Positions 1 through 6,090 of a DNA stretch of 11,310 nucleotides are shown here, piece by piece (the first letter of the stretch is position 1; every line of letters begins with the position of its first letter). The stretch covers positions 1-11,310 of the forward strand of contig JAOUNK010000071.1 in assembly GCA_029881015.1 (NCBI GenBank), given 5' to 3'. The notes beneath the pieces were generated by a model. The model saw nothing but the letters and a program-made list of their open reading frames with translations. It was not told the DNA's origin and searched no databases. Origin of the DNA: Gammaproteobacteria bacterium. Lineage in GTDB: Bacteria > Pseudomonadota > Gammaproteobacteria > Steroidobacterales > Woeseiaceae. Both the position numbers and the translations under genes were made by a program.

Positions 1-1079
1 ACCAGGTTCGCATCGAAGCGGCGCATGCCGACGCCCTGATCGGTTGCGATCTCGTCGTCAGCTCGTCACCGAAGGCATCGCTTACCTACCGGCTCGGACA
101 TACGCGCGCACTCGTGAATACCGCGGAGATGCACACGGGTGACGTCATACACCACCGCGATGCCGAGCTGCGCGTCGATGCACGCCTCGCCGCCATCGGC
201 AACGCGATCGGTGCAGACAGGCTCTCTTCGATCGATGCCAACCGCCTGGCTGCACGGCTCATGGGCGATACGATCTATGCGAACGTCATCATGGTTGGCT
301 GCGCCTGGCAACAGGGCCTCGTGCCCGTGTCGCTGGAAGCACTGCTGCGCGCCATCGAACTCAACGGCATCAAGATTGAGGCCAACAAGCAGGCGTTTGA
401 CTGGGGCCGGGTTGCTGCGCACGATCCCGCCCGAATCGACCGGTTGCTCGGCCGCGAGCGCGACGCCCGCGACGACACGCTCGACGAAATGATCGAAGCG
501 CGCCGGGCGTTCCTTGTCGGCTACCAGGACGAGGCGCTGGCGGAACGCTACACGGCGTTGCTCGCTCGCGTCCGCGTGGCCGATGCAGCAACCGGCGACG
601 ACGACGCGCTGAGTCGCGCCGTCGCACAGGCCTGGTTCCGGCTCCTGAGCTACAAGGACGAGTACGAGGTCGCGCGACTGCAGTCGAGCCCCGAATTCCT
701 CGAGACGATTCGGCAGGATTTCGGCAATGCCGCAAAGCTCCGATTTCACCTGGCTCCGCCGCTGCTCGGCGGCAGGAAGGACGCCCGTGGAAGACCGTCG
801 AAACGCGAATTCGGCGCCTGGATCCTGCCCGTGTTCAGGGTGCTTGCGCGCCTCAAGCGCCTGCGCGGCACGGCGCTGGACGTCTTCGGCTACACGGCCG
901 AGCGGCGCATGGAACGCGCACTGATCGTAGAGTTTGAGAACATGCTCAACGCCGCGCTGCCGACACTCGATGCCGACAACCGCGGCGAATTACTCGCCAG
1001 GGTTCGTGCCTATCTCGACGTGAGGGGCTTCGGACCGGTCAAGGAACAGGCGCTGCAGGAGATGCGCGCAACAGGTTGA
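1..1079 (+). CDS. Indolepyruvate ferredoxin oxidoreductase, C-terminal part (5' end outside window)
   Basis: Partial gene. The first whole codon is at position 3, the frame is open from the window edge, and the stop is TGA at 1077-1079, giving 358 residues of a protein that is usually about 1,150 residues in its fused form. This family oxidatively decarboxylates aryl-pyruvates such as indolepyruvate to acyl-CoA using thiamine diphosphate, CoA and an electron acceptor, in aromatic amino acid breakdown. Recognisable C-terminal family signatures are GCDLVVSSSPKA near the start, then WQQGLVPVSLEALLRAIELN, then SYKDEYEVARL, LAPPLLGGRKDARGRPSK, LRGTALDVFGYTAERRMER, and VRGFGPVKE just before the end. 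The catalytic TPP and iron-sulphur domains would lie upstream and cannot be seen. The MBL-fold gene follows after 68 bases on the same strand and may be cotranscribed. The family call is secure; substrate specificity is inferred. Confidence 0.88.
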   Translation, partial: QVRIEAAHADALIGCDLVVSSSPKASLTYRLGHTRALVNTAEMHTGDVIHHRDAELRVDARLAAIGNAIGADRLSSIDANRLAARLMGDTIYANVIMVGCAWQQGLVPVSLEALLRAIELNGIKIEANKQAFDWGRVAAHDPARIDRLLGRERDARDDTLDEMIEARRAFLVGYQDEALAERYTALLARVRVADAATGDDDALSRAVAQAWFRLLSYKDEYEVARLQSSPEFLETIRQDFGNAAKLRFHLAPPLLGGRKDARGRPSKREFGAWILPVFRVLARLKRLRGTALDVFGYTAERRMERALIVEFENMLNAALPTLDADNRGELLARVRAYLDVRGFGPVKEQALQEMRATG

Positions 1080-1132
1080 CGTGCGAGTATCGCGCGATGA
1101 ACCGGATCCGGTATGAACACACGTCTCGCCCG

Positions 1133-1140
1133 AAGGAGGG
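1133..1140 (+). promoter_or_regulatory. Shine-Dalgarno site that sets the MBL hydrolase start
   Basis: AAGGAGGG lies 7 bases upstream of ATG 1148. It is close to the ideal anti-16S complement and selects this ATG over the in-frame TTG at 1076 and ATG at 1097, which would only add residues before the conserved MBL fold. Confidence 0.8.
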
Positions 1141-1147
1141 TGAGACC

Positions 1148-2122
1148 ATGGCAATGGCCGACGGCATCACCTGGCTCCGCATGCCACTGCCCATGTCCCT
1201 CAACCACATCAACCTCTGGTTGTTGCGCGACAGCGGGGGCTGGGTCATCGTCGACACGGGCGTCGATATTCCCGCGAGTCGGGACGTCTGGCGCAGCACC
1301 TTCGCGACGGCCATGCGAAACGAACCGGCAACGCACGTGATCGCGACACACCTGCACCCGGACCATGCAGGCTGCGCAGGCTGGCTCGTGCGCGAGTTCG
1401 ATGTCGACCTGTGGATGACCCGCGAAGAGTACATGCTGTGCCGCGTACTCGCCGGCGACACGCGCGACAACGTGCCCGAAGAAGCGATCCGCTTCTACCG
1501 GGAAGCCGGGTTCAATGACGCGCAACTTGCACTGTACAGAAAGAACTTCGGCCTGTTCGGCAAGGTGGTGGGCGAACTGCCCAAGTCATACAGGCGTATG
1601 CGGGATGGCGAGCGCCTGACGTTTGCCGGGCAGGTATGGGAGGTCGTCGTCGGTCGCGGGCATTCCCCGGAGCACGCCTGCCTGTACGACCGGGACCGCA
1701 ACATCCTGATCTCGGGAGACCAGATCCTGCCGACGATCTCGCCGAACGTCAGTGTCTGGCCGACGGAACCGCTGGCAGACCCGCTGCGGGAGTGGTTCGA
1801 GTCAATCGACAAGCTCGAGAAAGCGCTGCCCGAAGACGTGCTGGTTCTGCCCGCTCACGGCAAGCCGTTTCGCGGCGCACATGTGCGGCTCGAGCAACTG
1901 CGCAAGGAACACACGGACAACCTCGACAAGCTGCTCGAGCGTCTGCGCGAACCGCTGCGTGCCGTCGACGTTTTCGACGCACTATTCAACTCGAGCATCA
2001 ACGACGGCAACCGCGTGATGGCCACTGGCGAAGCCTTGTCGCACCTGACCTACCTGCGCAATACAGGCGACCTGCTTGCGGAGAAAGACCCGCAGGGCGT
2101 CACCTGGTTCCGACGTACCTGA
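1148..2122 (+). CDS. MBL-fold metallo-hydrolase
   Basis: A 324-residue protein of the metallo-beta-lactamase superfamily, a probable soluble zinc-dependent hydrolase. The complete metal-ligand set is visible: HLHPDH at residues 68-73, His172 in GHSPEH, Asp191 in SGDQILP, and His237 in PAHGKP. The N-terminal strands carry the usual WVIVDTGVD at 32-40. After the catalytic domain there is a helical, basic C-terminal region (about 245-324), as in the larger MBL hydrolases with a C-terminal helical or winged-helix extension. No signal peptide is seen. ATG 1148 is chosen for its strong ribosome binding site; longer in-frame starts exist. It lies 68 bases after the indolepyruvate oxidoreductase gene, so a role in acyl-CoA or amino acid breakdown, for example thioester or lactone hydrolysis, is possible but is inferred from position only. 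The stop is 9 bases from the stop of the convergent carrier gene. Confidence 0.88.
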   Translation: MAMADGITWLRMPLPMSLNHINLWLLRDSGGWVIVDTGVDIPASRDVWRSTFATAMRNEPATHVIATHLHPDHAGCAGWLVREFDVDLWMTREEYMLCRVLAGDTRDNVPEEAIRFYREAGFNDAQLALYRKNFGLFGKVVGELPKSYRRMRDGERLTFAGQVWEVVVGRGHSPEHACLYDRDRNILISGDQILPTISPNVSVWPTEPLADPLREWFESIDKLEKALPEDVLVLPAHGKPFRGAHVRLEQLRKEHTDNLDKLLERLREPLRAVDVFDALFNSSINDGNRVMATGEALSHLTYLRNTGDLLAEKDPQGVTWFRRT

Positions 2123-2131
2123 CGATCCGGG

Positions 2132-3538
2132 TCAGCCGTGAAAACCCATCGCTGTCCCGATGTGCATCGACGCGACCAGGAATACGGCCGCCAGGGCAAA
2201 CAACTTCAATAGCAGCGGCGCCGAGAAACGGAACCATGCGGCATAGGGTACTTTGCCGAGGGCCAGCGCTCCCATGACCAGGGCGCTGGTCGGCACGATC
2301 ATATTCGTGAAGCCGTCGCCGAACTGGTACGCCAGCACGGCGGTCTGCTGCGGCACATCCGTCAGCGTCGCCAGCGGCGACATGATCGGCATGGTGACAA
2401 ACGCCTGGCCGCTGCCCGATGGAATGAAGAAGTTACAGACGGTCTGCACAACCAGCATGCCGAGCGCCGACGCCTCCGCAGGCAGTCCCTCCAGCAGTCC
2501 CGCGATGGAAAACACTACCGTGTCGATGATTTGCCCGTTCGACATGACGACTTCGATGGTGCGTGCGAAGCCGACGAGAAGTGCCGCGGGCGTCATCGCC
2601 GCCGCACCTTCAAGAAAGGCACGGCTCGTGTCTCCTGCGGACATGCCGGCTATGACGGCCGCGATCAGACCGATGCCGAGGAAGATCGCGTTGAGTTCCG
2701 TGATGTACCAGTGGTGTGCCGATACGCCGTACACAAACGCGACAAGTCCGAGCACGAACACCGCGAGTATTGCGATCCTGCGACCCGTGAACGCCAGGTC
2801 GCCCGGGGCGTCGAAACCGCTGGAGTAGTCGACATCGGCCACGAGGCTCGCCGACGGATCCGCCTGAACGCGCATTGCGTAGCGGTAGATGTGGTGAAAC
2901 GCCACTGCGAGGAACGCGACCATCATGACAGCGCGTACCGCCCAACCCGATGTCAGCGGCACGCTCGCGATATCTTGTGCGATGAGCACACCAAAAGGGT
3001 TGATGCCGGCACAGGCCCAGCCAATGCCATAGGGTATCCACACCATGCCCATAGCCACGATGGCATCCATCCGCATAGCCAGGCACATCGTGACGATGAT
3101 CGGCACCAACGGCACATACTCTTCGCCCATACCAATGGTGAACGAGCCAACGCTGAACAGGATCAGGCAACCACCGATCAGCAGCCAGGGACTCTTGCCC
3201 AGCTTGTCCACGGCGCCATGCAGCGCCGCGTCGATCGCCCCGGTCTTGCGCAACACCGCGATGACGCCACCGACGAGGAAAATCAGGAAGATGATTCCCT
3301 GCGCCGACTCCAGGCCATCGGACAGCGCCATCAGGAAATGCCAGGGCGGCAAGGTCACGCTGTCCTCGCCGGCGAGCCTGGCGAACGTGCCGTCCACGAC
3401 CACCATGCGATCCGGGTTGCTCTCCGCCGGCACACGCTCGAACTGGCCATGCGGGACGACATAGGAAAGCAGCTGCGCGAAGACGATGAATGAAAAGATC
3501 AGGACCAGGGAATCAATCGACCAGTTTCGTTTTGTCAT
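2132..3538 (-). CDS. YfcC family / DcuC-like membrane carrier
   Basis: A 468-residue integral membrane protein with roughly a dozen hydrophobic segments. It belongs to the YfcC branch of the C4-dicarboxylate anaerobic carrier (DcuC, PF03606) family, whose members move dicarboxylates, short-chain acids or basic amino acids across the inner membrane. Family signatures are SVGSFTIGMGEEYVPLVPI at 129-147, the glycine-rich IPSGSGQAFV at 372-381 and FGDGFTNMIVPTSAL at 406-420. The second half after about residue 250 repeats the layout of the first, as expected for this inverted-repeat fold. Start ATG 3538 has only a weak ribosome binding site. The length is slightly below E. coli YfcC (about 500). 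Divergence within the family means the substrate cannot be read from sequence. Lying beside an amino acid catabolic gene, an amino or organic acid is plausible. It is convergent with the MBL hydrolase, with no clear terminator in the 9-base gap. Confidence 0.87.
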   Translation of the reverse strand: MTKRNWSIDSLVLIFSFIVFAQLLSYVVPHGQFERVPAESNPDRMVVVDGTFARLAGEDSVTLPPWHFLMALSDGLESAQGIIFLIFLVGGVIAVLRKTGAIDAALHGAVDKLGKSPWLLIGGCLILFSVGSFTIGMGEEYVPLVPIIVTMCLAMRMDAIVAMGMVWIPYGIGWACAGINPFGVLIAQDIASVPLTSGWAVRAVMMVAFLAVAFHHIYRYAMRVQADPSASLVADVDYSSGFDAPGDLAFTGRRIAILAVFVLGLVAFVYGVSAHHWYITELNAIFLGIGLIAAVIAGMSAGDTSRAFLEGAAAMTPAALLVGFARTIEVVMSNGQIIDTVVFSIAGLLEGLPAEASALGMLVVQTVCNFFIPSGSGQAFVTMPIMSPLATLTDVPQQTAVLAYQFGDGFTNMIVPTSALVMGALALGKVPYAAWFRFSAPLLLKLFALAAVFLVASMHIGTAMGFHG

Positions 3539-3600
3539 TGTTTTTTCGACCGCGGCGATGACTGAGGCTGCTCAGCCTATCGAAGCCGAATCAAAGGCGC

Positions 3601-3636
3601 AAAAAAAAACCGGCGGCACTTGCGCGCCGCCGGTTT
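3601..3636 (-). terminator. Intrinsic terminator of the sigma-factor operon
   Basis: Read on the minus strand, an 11-base-pair stem formed by AAACCGGCGGC (plus-strand 3607-3617) and GCCGCCGGTTT (3626-3636) closes an 8-base loop and is followed by nine T residues (plus-strand A at 3601-3609). It begins 22 bases after the yegP stop codon. This is a textbook Rho-independent terminator and fixes the downstream end of the minus-strand run. Confidence 0.9.
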
Positions 3637-3658
3637 CGGAAACGAAACGATATGGACT

Positions 3659-3991
3659 CTAGGTCTGGTCGTCCGTCGTTGCGCCCGGTGCGCATTCGGC
3701 AACGCTCTTGATGCCGTTATCGCAGCCCGACTCAGACGCGTAGGTCTGGCTCGTGCCAATACACTGGCCATTGGAAGCACACAGGCTAAAGCTGAACTTG
3801 CCCGACGCCGTCGTCTTCTTGTTAAAGCGATCAGGGTTCTGCGAGTTCTTCTTGACCGATTCGATGCCGTTCATGCAGCTGGCTTTGGCGCTGTAGCCTT
3901 CGCTGCCCAGAATGTTCTGGCCGTTACCTGCTTTCAGCCGAAAACGGAACTCGCCCGCTTTGTCTTTATAAACTTCAAACTTACCTGCCAT
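3659..3991 (-). CDS. yegP: YegP family protein (DUF1508, UPF0339)
   Basis: A 110-residue small soluble protein made of two DUF1508 repeats, the same length and layout as E. coli YegP. Repeat one covers about residues 1-50 (MAGKFEVYKDKAGEFRFRLK, then KAGNGQNILGSEGY and NGIESVKKNS). Repeat two covers about 55-100 (GKFSFSLCASNGQCIGTSQ, then DNGIKSV). The repeats end in a short acidic, Gly/Thr-rich tail. Biochemical function is unknown for the family; it is often seen as a stress-linked small protein. Unusually, this copy has five cysteines (residues 39, 71, 77, 90, 100), whereas I recall none in E. coli YegP. The start at ATG 3991 is supported by AGGAG at 3998-4002 with a 6-base spacer. It lies 46 bases after the dodecin gene and just before the terminator, so it is probably the last gene of the sigX-like operon. 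Family call confident; function unknown. Confidence 0.9.
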   Translation of the reverse strand: MAGKFEVYKDKAGEFRFRLKAGNGQNILGSEGYSAKASCMNGIESVKKNSQNPDRFNKKTTASGKFSFSLCASNGQCIGTSQTYASESGCDNGIKSVAECAPGATTDDQT

Positions 3992-4037
3992 TTCTATCTC
4001 CTGTCTTTCAATCTAATTCTTGAGCAAGTGCTTCACA

Positions 4038-4238
4038 TTACTTGACGATGAACGTTACTTTCATGGTCACGCGATACGCCGTCACTTCCCCGTTCTTTAC
4101 CACAACCTTTTGTTCCTTGACCCAGGCGCCTTCGATATTGTCCACAGTTTCGCTCATTTTGCTAATGCCGTGACGCATGGCGTCCTCGAAGCTCTTCGAG
4201 GATGACGCTGTAATCTCGGAAGTCTTTGCAACACTCAT
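4038..4238 (-). CDS. Dodecin family flavin-binding protein
   Basis: A 66-residue protein of the dodecin family (PF07311). Characterised members form hollow dodecamers that bind and store or buffer flavins. Visible features are the N-terminal strand and SSSKSFEDAM helix start (12-21), the central helix ending in NIEGAWVKEQ, with Trp39 in the position of the flavin-stacking tryptophan, then NGEVTAYRVTMKVTF (49-63) as the final beta-hairpin. Arg56 occupies the position that is Gln in some flavin-binding dodecins, so ligand preference could differ. An in-frame reading extends upstream to 4364, but that adds a non-conserved segment overlapping the sigma factor gene. ATG 4238 is chosen because of a strong AAAGGAGA site 6 bases upstream. 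The gene lies 37 bases downstream of the ECF sigma gene and upstream of yegP on the same strand. Local G+C is lower than in the channel gene. Confidence 0.88.
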   Translation of the reverse strand: MSVAKTSEITASSSKSFEDAMRHGISKMSETVDNIEGAWVKEQKVVVKNGEVTAYRVTMKVTFIVK

Positions 4239-4244
4239 ACTTTT

Positions 4245-4252
4245 TCTCCTTT
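4245..4252 (-). promoter_or_regulatory. Shine-Dalgarno site that sets the dodecin start
   Basis: On the minus strand AAAGGAGA lies 6 bases before ATG 4238. It argues for the 66-residue dodecin rather than the 108-residue in-frame extension and suggests the dodecin is translated efficiently and independently of the sigma gene. Confidence 0.75.
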
Positions 4253-4275
4253 GGTTTGTCGATTCGTTCTCTGCA

Positions 4276-4866
4276 TTATTCATTCTCCCAGCCTTCGCCC
4301 AAAATATCAGCCGCGAGTTCCTCCAGCCGGCCAATTGCCCGATATAATCGCATTTTCGTCGCACTCAGGCTCAATTCTGTCGTCTCGGCGATCTCCTGCA
4401 GGCTCAGGTCGGCTACAAAGCGCAATGTGAGGATTTCCCGATCGGCGGGGGAAAGTTCTTTCAGAATCTCGATCAGGCGATCTTCCCGGTACTCAATCGT
4501 CGACTGTTCCTGCGGTTCGCGCGCGAGCGCGTCTCTATACTGCCTGGAAATTGCCCTCTTCTTCAGCCAGTCCTTGCAGGCATTGTGCGTGACCCGAACC
4601 ATCCAGGTCTTGAACGACGACCTCCCCTCGAAGCTGTGCAGCCCCGAGAAGATCTTGAGCATGATGTCCTGCGTCAGGTCCTCCGCATCGTGCCTGTTGC
4701 CAACCAGCCGCAGGCAGACACTGAACATCAGGCGATCATGCCGGCGCATCAGTTCCTCGTACGCACGCGTACGATACGGCAACTCGCGGCGCGCACGCGC
4801 GACAAGCTGCTCATCCGACAGAGCTCTGTACTCTTTCGGCAACGGCGTTCTGCGCCGGTCGCTCAC
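4276..4866 (-). CDS. sigX: SigX-like ECF RNA polymerase sigma factor
   Basis: A 196-residue extracytoplasmic-function sigma factor with only the sigma-2 and sigma-4 regions. The N-terminal LSDEQLVARARRELPYRTRA (16-35) followed by YEELMRRHD closely resembles my recollection of Pseudomonas SigX, which has the same length. Region 2 continues with GNRHDAEDLTQDIMLKIF and FEGRSSFKTWMVRVTHN, the promoter-melting and -10 recognition part. Region 4 has LSPADREILTLRFVADLSLQ, then EIAETTELSLSATKMRLYRA, a helix-turn-helix for the -35 element. I chose GTG 4866, one base after the channel stop codon (TGA, C, GTG), implying translational coupling. An in-frame GTG at 4911 would add 15 residues inside the channel gene. 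No anti-sigma gene with a recognisable zinc-binding or transmembrane anti-sigma layout is adjacent. Neighbours cfrX, cmpX and an oprF homologue support the SigX assignment. Confidence 0.88.
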   Translation of the reverse strand: MSDRRRTPLPKEYRALSDEQLVARARRELPYRTRAYEELMRRHDRLMFSVCLRLVGNRHDAEDLTQDIMLKIFSGLHSFEGRSSFKTWMVRVTHNACKDWLKKRAISRQYRDALAREPQEQSTIEYREDRLIEILKELSPADREILTLRFVADLSLQEIAETTELSLSATKMRLYRAIGRLEELAADILGEGWENE

Positions 4867-4867
4867 G

Positions 4868-5698
4868 TCAGAGGCGGTCGGTCGTATGAACCTGGCTGTC
4901 AACCAACACACTGTTCGGCAACGTGTACGTCGTACCGTCGTCGAGTTCCAGTAGTGTGCTCGTCGTACTGACCTCTATAACCCGGCCGGATATGTCTCCG
5001 ACCGTTATTTTGTCCCCCGGCGGGAACAGGTCGCGCGCATACAAGCCTGCGATGATGTTGCCGGCTGTTGTCCGCGTGCCCATTCCCAGCGACAGCGCAA
5101 CCGCCGCGCCAACCGCAAACAGGATAATGGACACCACCTGGTTGAGCAGGTCCGTCTCAATCTCCAGCTGGCCGATTGCAAGCGAAACCACCACGATCAC
5201 GATGAGCATGTAGATGAGTGTGCCCAGCGGCTTCCCGTAGTCGAGCTGCATGCTCGCCGACGCCGTCTCGACCGCGGTACGCACAAGATGTGCCGCGAAC
5301 AGGCCGATGATGATCACGAGCATCGCGCCGATGAGTTTCGGCAGGTACTGCACGAAACCGTTGATCGTGTCGGACACGCGCGGCAGCCCCAGGCTGTCCG
5401 CCGCCGCAATCAGGAACAGCAGGAAAATCAGCCAGTAGACGATCTTGCCGATGATCGCCGACGCCGAAGCTTCGAACCCGGTACCCTGCAGCGCGGAGGC
5501 CACCCCGGATCGATCTGTGAGCTTGTCGAGGCCGAGTTTGCCGAGCAGCTTGGCGATCGCGACGCCGACCCCCTTCGCAACAAGGTAGCCGACGATCAGC
5601 AGGAAAATCGCCCCTGCGATATTCGGCAAAAACTCGGCGACCTTGGTCCATAAACCGACCATGGGCTGCCATAAGGTCTCCTGGACGTCGTCCATCAT
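4868..5698 (-). CDS. cmpX: CmpX-like MscS-family mechanosensitive channel
   Basis: A 276-residue inner-membrane protein with about five hydrophobic segments (roughly residues 24-48, 82-104, 118-140, 156-178 and 188-208), followed by the small MscS beta domain. The pore-lining and post-pore region reads LSLGMGTRTTAGNIIAGLYA, then GDKITVGDISGRVIEVS and DDGTTYTLPNSVLVDSQV at the C-terminus. It lacks the large C-terminal vestibule domain of classical MscS. This layout, with N-terminal conserved TM helices plus a short MscS domain, matches CmpX, encoded just upstream of sigX in Pseudomonas. The expected role is a tension-gated ion channel or membrane-tension sensor. Two ATG codons lie in tandem (5698 and 5695), with GAGGGG at 5705-5710 serving either. 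The start overlaps the preceding gene's stop in an ATGA arrangement, and the stop abuts the sigma factor start. Confidence 0.87.
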   Translation of the reverse strand: MMDDVQETLWQPMVGLWTKVAEFLPNIAGAIFLLIVGYLVAKGVGVAIAKLLGKLGLDKLTDRSGVASALQGTGFEASASAIIGKIVYWLIFLLFLIAAADSLGLPRVSDTINGFVQYLPKLIGAMLVIIIGLFAAHLVRTAVETASASMQLDYGKPLGTLIYMLIVIVVVSLAIGQLEIETDLLNQVVSIILFAVGAAVALSLGMGTRTTAGNIIAGLYARDLFPPGDKITVGDISGRVIEVSTTSTLLELDDGTTYTLPNSVLVDSQVHTTDRL

Positions 5699-5943
5699 GT
5701 CTTTCCCCTCTTTCTTGCGGATTGTTGATAAATGGTCTGCGCCTGCCTCTCGCTGAAGAAGGCGAAGACCGGCGCCAACAGGCGCGCGAGCACGGCCCAG
5801 ATCCCGACAAGGGCAAACGCAATTGAGTCGCGCTGGCCGACCTGGCGTCGGGCGCGACCGACTGCCGAGAGTGCCCGGGATGGTTTGTCCGTCTCGTCCA
5901 TGCCGGTCTGCATGAGCCGACGGATCTCCTGTTCTTTGCGCAT
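5695..5943 (-). CDS. cfrX: Small single-span membrane protein, CfrX-like
   Basis: An 82-residue protein with a charged N-terminus (MRKEQEIRRLMQTG, then a Lys/Arg-rich stretch at 22-38), one hydrophobic span at about 40-63, and a basic C-terminal tail (RKRGKT). The name rests mainly on context: it is the small gene immediately upstream of the cmpX-sigX pair, where Pseudomonas has cfrX. I cannot confirm residue-level homology by eye. Function is unknown. Its stop TGA (5697-5695) overlaps the cmpX ATG by four bases, so the two are translationally coupled and may act together at the membrane. ATG 5943 has a modest AGGA site 8 bases upstream. It is the first gene of the minus-strand run and faces the oprF homologue across a divergent intergenic region. 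Confidence 0.7.
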   Translation of the reverse strand: MRKEQEIRRLMQTGMDETDKPSRALSAVGRARRQVGQRDSIAFALVGIWAVLARLLAPVFAFFSERQAQTIYQQSARKRGKT

Positions 5944-6090
5944 ATTTGCGATCCTGATGTTAGAATTGCGGCGAGCCGTCAGTAGAAGTAATCACAATAG
6001 ATGTTCGATATAGACGGTGGAATCAGCTTTGAAGTCACAAGGGATTCGATTGAGTCCGATTGTGACGGTTATAAACGAGGGAGCAACACT
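5944..6090. promoter_or_regulatory. Divergent intergenic region between the cfrX-cmpX-sigX run and the oprF homologue
   Basis: These 147 bases must hold the leftward promoter(s) of the sigma operon and the rightward promoter(s) of the porin gene. The stretch is visibly A+T-richer than the coding DNA around it. A GAAC motif on the minus strand (complement of 6003-6006) is a candidate ECF-type -35 core for the sigma operon, but I could not pair it with a -10 at standard spacing. No convincing sigma-70 pair was found for either direction. The region is called from gene orientation, not from a resolved promoter. Confidence 0.55.
6077..6083 (+). promoter_or_regulatory. Shine-Dalgarno site that sets the OprF-like start
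   Basis: GAGGGAG sits 7 bases before ATG 6091. It supports the start that places a signal peptide at the extreme N-terminus, rather than the in-frame ATG at 6001, which would bury the signal peptide behind 30 mostly polar residues. Confidence 0.75.

Noticed and set aside
66..749. Long minus-strand open frame (227 codons) over the indolepyruvate oxidoreductase gene
   Set aside because: It is antisense to a gene with clear family motifs, its translation shows no recognisable domain, and such shadow frames are common in G+C-rich DNA.
2119..2135. CTGAC-GTCAG hairpin between the convergent MBL and YfcC stops as a bidirectional terminator
   Set aside because: The stem is only 5 base pairs with no T tract on either side.
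2531..3493. Plus-strand open frame of 320 codons across the YfcC gene
   Set aside because: The translation is rich in His, Arg, Asp and Gln with no domain, and is the antisense reading of a convincing membrane protein.
3565..3578. AGGCTG-CAGCCT palindrome upstream of the YfcC gene
   Set aside because: The stem is short with an almost absent loop. It could be an interspersed repeat remnant, but I see only one copy in the window.
5982..6006. RpoE-like promoter on the minus strand, GAACAT (6006-6001) with TCTAC (5986-5982)
   Set aside because: The spacer is 14 bases, about two short of the usual ECF arrangement, so I do not call it.
6050..6075. Sigma-70 pair TTGAGT and TATAAA upstream of the oprF-like gene
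   Set aside because: The spacer is only 14 bases and the transcript would begin within the ribosome binding site.
6001..6090. N-terminal extension of the OprF-like protein from ATG 6001
   Set aside because: It would place 30 polar residues ahead of a perfect signal peptide. ATG 6091 has a good ribosome binding site.
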